A program made the translations under genes and the position numbers. Below the pieces are notes generated by a model. The model had not been told where the DNA came from. It worked only from the letters and a program-made list of their open reading frames with translations, and searched no databases. Below, one piece after another: positions 4,667-7,112 of a stretch of 7,112 nucleotides of DNA (position 1 is the stretch's first letter; every line of letters begins with the position of its first letter). This stretch comes from an uncultured Clostridia bacterium (GTDB lineage: Bacteria > Bacillota > Clostridia > UMGS1810): NCBI GenBank assembly GCA_934454585.1, contig CAKSFP010000058.1, forward strand, positions 1-7,112, written 5' to 3'.

Positions 4667-6013
4667 ATGAAAAAGACAATATGCGCACTTCTGTCTGCAG
4701 CGCTTATGGCGACGGCTGCCGTGCCAACAGTGCTTGCAGACGGCGAAAAACCGATAGAGGTGCTCCTGGACGGAAGCTACATAGAATTTGATGTGCAGCC
4801 GGCACTAATAAACGACCGCACCATGGTGCCCGTGAGAGCAATCTTTGAGGCGCTCGGCGCAACCGTAGAATGGCAGGACGACACCGAGACTGTTGTGTCC
4901 AATATGGGCGACACAACGGTTTCGCTAAAAATCAATGACAATGCCATAGTGAAAAACGGCGAAAGAATAGAGCTTGATGTGCCGGCACAGCTGATCGGTG
5001 ACAGGACCCTCGTGCCCGTGCGCGCCATAAGTGAGGCATACGGCTGCAATGTGGACTGGAACGACGCCAAGAACACCGTCGTGATAGTATCGGACAACTC
5101 CAAGGTGAGCATAGCGACAATAAATGACGAGCCGATAACCATGAACTGCTTCAACTACTGCCTCAGCCAGGTGGAATCATATGCGGCGCAGAGCTTTAAC
5201 TGTTCCATTGCCGACATTGCAAAAATGTGGGGTTCGAGCCTGGGAGAGACGACTTTCGGCGAATATGTCGCCGACATGACGCTGGATCAGCTGATACTGC
5301 TCAAAGCCGGCTCACAGGAAGCAAAAAAACGCGGCATTGAGCTTGACGCCGACGACATTGAGAATATCGACAAGACCATGGAGTCCATAAAACAGCAGCT
5401 CGGCAGTGATGAAGCATATGACGCCTACTTTGCGTCATGCGGCTCCACCGAGGCGGACGCAAGGGCATTCTATGAGGAGAGCGCACTTGTCGACAAACTC
5501 TACAGCGAGCTTGAGGCCTCATACAAGGCATCTGACACAGAAATCAAAAAATACATGGACGAGAACTATGTCCGTGCAAAGCACATCCTTTTTGCGACAA
5601 ACGGACTCACTGACGAGGACAAGGCGGCAAAGAAAATCCTTGCCGAGGAGACACTTGCAAAAATCAAAAAAGGCGAAGATTTTGACAAGCTGATGACGGA
5701 GCTTGGCGAGGACCCGGGCGCAAAAGCACAGCCGGAGGGATATCTCTTTACCAAGGGCGAAATGGTGGATGAATTTGAAAAATCCGCATTTGCACTTAAA
5801 GTAGGCGAAGTGAGCGACATTGTGGAATCGGCATACGGTTATCACATCATAAAGCGTGTGGAGCCAAACTACACCGATGCCGAGGTGGAATCCGTCGGCA
5901 AGGCTTTTGTAGCGGACAAAGCAGAGGCAACAGTGAGAGACATAAAGAGCAAATCGACCGTGACCGTCAGTGACAATATGGTGAGCAACGCTGTTCCGAC
6001 GGGTGTTGAGTAA
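4667..6013 (+). CDS. Secreted PrsA/SurA-like peptidyl-prolyl isomerase with copper-amine-oxidase-N-like repeats
   Basis: A 448-residue exported foldase. MKKTICALLSAALMATAAVP begins a signal peptide, likely cut after VLA (about residue 24). Residues about 29-145 hold two copper-amine-oxidase-N-type repeats, each with the DRTxVPVRAI motif and an aliphatic E/D-W strand. These are thought to act as cell-surface or substrate-binding modules and do not oxidise amines. Residues about 150-287 resemble the helical SurA/PrsA N domain. About 301-399 form a PpiC parvulin domain with AKHIL, GYLFTKGEMVDEFEKSAF and GYHIIK motifs. There is no lipobox cysteine, unlike Bacillus PrsA, so it is probably released or wall-bound. 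ATGs at 4658, 4661 and 4667 compete. AAAGGA (4651-4656) is 10 nt from 4667 and 4 nt from 4661; I chose 4667, but MNMKK is possible. It probably helps fold secreted proteins. A TIM-barrel gene follows after 33 nt. Confidence 0.9.
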   Translation: MKKTICALLSAALMATAAVPTVLADGEKPIEVLLDGSYIEFDVQPALINDRTMVPVRAIFEALGATVEWQDDTETVVSNMGDTTVSLKINDNAIVKNGERIELDVPAQLIGDRTLVPVRAISEAYGCNVDWNDAKNTVVIVSDNSKVSIATINDEPITMNCFNYCLSQVESYAAQSFNCSIADIAKMWGSSLGETTFGEYVADMTLDQLILLKAGSQEAKKRGIELDADDIENIDKTMESIKQQLGSDEAYDAYFASCGSTEADARAFYEESALVDKLYSELEASYKASDTEIKKYMDENYVRAKHILFATNGLTDEDKAAKKILAEETLAKIKKGEDFDKLMTELGEDPGAKAQPEGYLFTKGEMVDEFEKSAFALKVGEVSDIVESAYGYHIIKRVEPNYTDAEVESVGKAFVADKAEATVRDIKSKSTVTVSDNMVSNAVPTGVE

Positions 6014-6046
6014 TACAAAATTAAAATCAGAGAAAAGAGTGAAGAA

Positions 6047-6883
6047 ATGAATTTTTCAATGAGAGGACACGACTTTGATGCAAAGTCGATAGAAGCAGTA
6101 GCAAAAAAATGTGCCGAATACGGAGTCTACGGTGTACAGCTCGTCATGCCGAAGACCCTGCCGGACTACAAGGACGGCGCTTTTACCCCGGCATATGCAC
6201 AAAAAATAAAGGACGAGTTCGACAAGGAGAATGTAAAAATCCCCGTGCTGGGCTGCTACATAAATCCGTCATGTACAGATGCCGAAGTGCTGTGTGCACA
6301 GATGAAACGGTTCAAAGAACACTTGAAATATGCGCACTTCTGCGGTGCACAGATGGTAGGAACGGAGACGGGATATGTCGGCAGTGAGTGCAATGAAAAA
6401 GACAACCACACCGAGCAGGCATACAAGCACCTTTTGACCAATCTGAAAGAGCTTGTCGCCTATGCCGAAAAACTCGGCGTGATGATAGGCATCGAGGGCG
6501 TGAAGGCGTTTGTGATAAACGATCCGCAAAAAATGCGCCGACTGCTCGATGACCTGAATTCGCCAAATGTCCTGGCTATATTCGACCCGATAAACTTTCT
6601 CGGTGCGGATAACTACAATGACCAGGACAAGATAATCGACGATGCATTCAACCTTTACGGAGATGAGATGTGTGTGCTCCACCTAAAGGATTTTGTCATA
6701 GATGCGGACGGCAACATGAAATCGGCTCTCCCGACCGAAGGTATGCTCAACACGGAGAAGATTCTGCGCTACATAAAGCAGCGCAAACCCGACATGCCCG
6801 TCGTGCTCGAGGGCACGGGCGAGAAAGATTTGCCGAGGGTTATGGAAAATGTTCAAAGGCTGTATGACGGTATAGAGATATAA
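6047..6883 (+). CDS. Sugar phosphate isomerase/epimerase family TIM-barrel protein
   Basis: A 278-residue cytoplasmic protein of the xylose-isomerase-like TIM-barrel superfamily (AP endonuclease 2 family), whose members isomerise or epimerise sugars and inositol derivatives at a divalent metal. Likely metal ligands on successive strands are Glu150 (GIEGV), Asp180 (AIFDPIN), His212 (LHLKDF) and Glu255 (VLEGTGE), so the site looks intact. It has no signal peptide. The ribosome binding site is weak (AGAGTGAAGAA before ATG 6047), which with the 33-nt gap suggests dependence on the foldase transcript. The pairing with an exported foldase gives no functional clue, and no sugar kinase, transporter or regulator is near, so the substrate is unknown. 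The stop at 6881-6883 is followed by a noncoding stretch. Confidence 0.87.
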   Translation: MNFSMRGHDFDAKSIEAVAKKCAEYGVYGVQLVMPKTLPDYKDGAFTPAYAQKIKDEFDKENVKIPVLGCYINPSCTDAEVLCAQMKRFKEHLKYAHFCGAQMVGTETGYVGSECNEKDNHTEQAYKHLLTNLKELVAYAEKLGVMIGIEGVKAFVINDPQKMRRLLDDLNSPNVLAIFDPINFLGADNYNDQDKIIDDAFNLYGDEMCVLHLKDFVIDADGNMKSALPTEGMLNTEKILRYIKQRKPDMPVVLEGTGEKDLPRVMENVQRLYDGIEI

Positions 6884-6890
6884 AAACTCA

Positions 6891-6919
6891 TTTACACAGC
6901 CACTCAGTCTCAATTTAAC
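6891..6919 (+). promoter_or_regulatory. Predicted promoter of the 3' structured RNA
   Basis: TTTACA (6891-6896, 5/6 match to the -35) and TTTAAC (6914-6919, 4/6 match to the -10) are separated by 17 nt. Transcription would start at about 6926, exactly where the long hairpin of the RNA begins at 6927. The -10 alone is weak; the coincidence with the stem boundary raises confidence. Confidence 0.5.
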
Positions 6920-6926
6920 AAAGACA

Positions 6927-7112
6927 AAAGGTGTATATTTTATTTTAACAAAGCAAGTTCAGCGCTACCGCACTGCTGTCCGAGCAGCTTAAAATAAAAT
7001 ATGCACCTTTAGGCAATGCGTGTTCGAGTCTCGTCTGCCTAGGCGCAGGTGACGAATCCGAACTTTTTTGCAGTCGGCTTGGAGCATATATTATATATTT
7101 GCAAAACACGCC
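6927..7112 (+). ncRNA. Structured noncoding RNA candidate (raiA-motif-like?), 3' end uncertain
   Basis: No convincing gene covers this stretch, yet it folds strongly. Bases 6927-6948 pair with 6989-7010 as an unbroken 22-bp stem with one G-U pair, closing a 40-nt loop. The loop holds a small hairpin CTGCT/AGCAG (6973-6977 with 6983-6987). Next, TAGGCA (7010-7015) pairs with TGCCTA (7036-7041). GTTCG..CGTC (7022-7035) pairs with GACG..CGAAC (7051-7063). Together these form a classic H-type pseudoknot containing a tRNA T-loop-like GTTCGAGTC. Six T follow (7064-7069) and could end a ~143-nt RNA. However, GCAGTCGG (7070-7077) can pair with CCGCACTGC in the first loop (6968-6976) with one bulge, suggesting the RNA continues. 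I suspect the raiA motif of Bacillota from memory of its size, pseudoknotting and T-loop-like sequence, but cannot confirm it. A plus-strand promoter fits at 6891-6919. Confidence 0.55.

Noticed and set aside
7010..7041. Complete tRNA gene suggested by GTTCGAGTC and TAGGCA/TGCCTA
   Set aside because: There is no D arm or anticodon arm between the 5' acceptor-like strand and the T-arm-like part, and the T stem has a mismatch; a tRNA-like element within a larger RNA is the better reading.
7022..7069. Plain intrinsic terminator for the TIM-barrel gene
   Set aside because: The stem has a mismatch, a bulge and a 15-nt loop that pairs upstream, and complementary segments continue past the T-run. 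It may still end some transcripts, but does not explain the region.
6948..7112. Minus-strand open frame entering from the right edge with C-terminal ...YFILSCSDSSAVALNLLC
   Set aside because: It has no start codon in the window and exactly covers the structured RNA; its composition follows from the stems rather than from selection on a protein. It resembles the spurious hypothetical proteins often called opposite structured RNAs.

Overview
The window (7.1 kb, moderate GC) looks like chromosome of an anaerobic Clostridia-type bacterium (Bacillota). The reasons are AGGAG-type ribosome binding sites, sigma-A-like promoters, flavin-dependent ThyX instead of ThyA, an ECF thiamine transporter subunit behind a TPP riboswitch, a copper-amine-oxidase-N/parvulin secreted foldase, and a WecG/TagA-family glycosyltransferase. 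The species cannot be named from this sequence.

Left part (1-2706, minus strand). A sigma-A promoter at 2678-2706 drives a tightly packed operon: a WecG/TagA/CpsF glycosyltransferase, then thyX, then tmk. Both junctions overlap by one base (TGATG and TAATG), so translation is probably coupled. ThyX makes dTMP and Tmk phosphorylates it to dTDP, so these two are consecutive steps of dTTP synthesis. A tRNA-Arg(CCG) with encoded CCA follows 40 nt after tmk with no convincing promoter of its own, and a strong intrinsic terminator lies just beyond it. The tRNA is therefore probably carried on the tail of the mRNA. Beyond the terminator, the left edge holds the start of a short reading frame resembling ArdA-type antirestriction proteins of mobile elements, cut by the window edge.

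Middle part (2752-4552, plus strand). Divergent from the operon is a promoter, a clear TPP riboswitch with a downstream terminator, and thiT, the thiamine-binding S component of an ECF transporter. A long hairpin terminator closes the unit. A separate promoter then reads a cytoplasmic alpha/beta-hydrolase esterase (EstA/FrmB type).

Right part (4602-7112, plus strand). A secreted PrsA/SurA-like foldase carries two copper-amine-oxidase-N-type repeats before its parvulin domain. It is followed 33 nt later by a sugar-phosphate isomerase/epimerase-type TIM barrel. The last ~190 nt have no convincing gene but are highly structured: a 22-bp hairpin beginning exactly where a TTTACA/TTTAAC promoter would start transcription, then an H-type pseudoknot containing a tRNA T-loop-like GTTCGAGTC, then segments that can pair back to the first hairpin loop. 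I read this as a structured noncoding RNA, possibly of the raiA-motif type. It is the most interesting object here.
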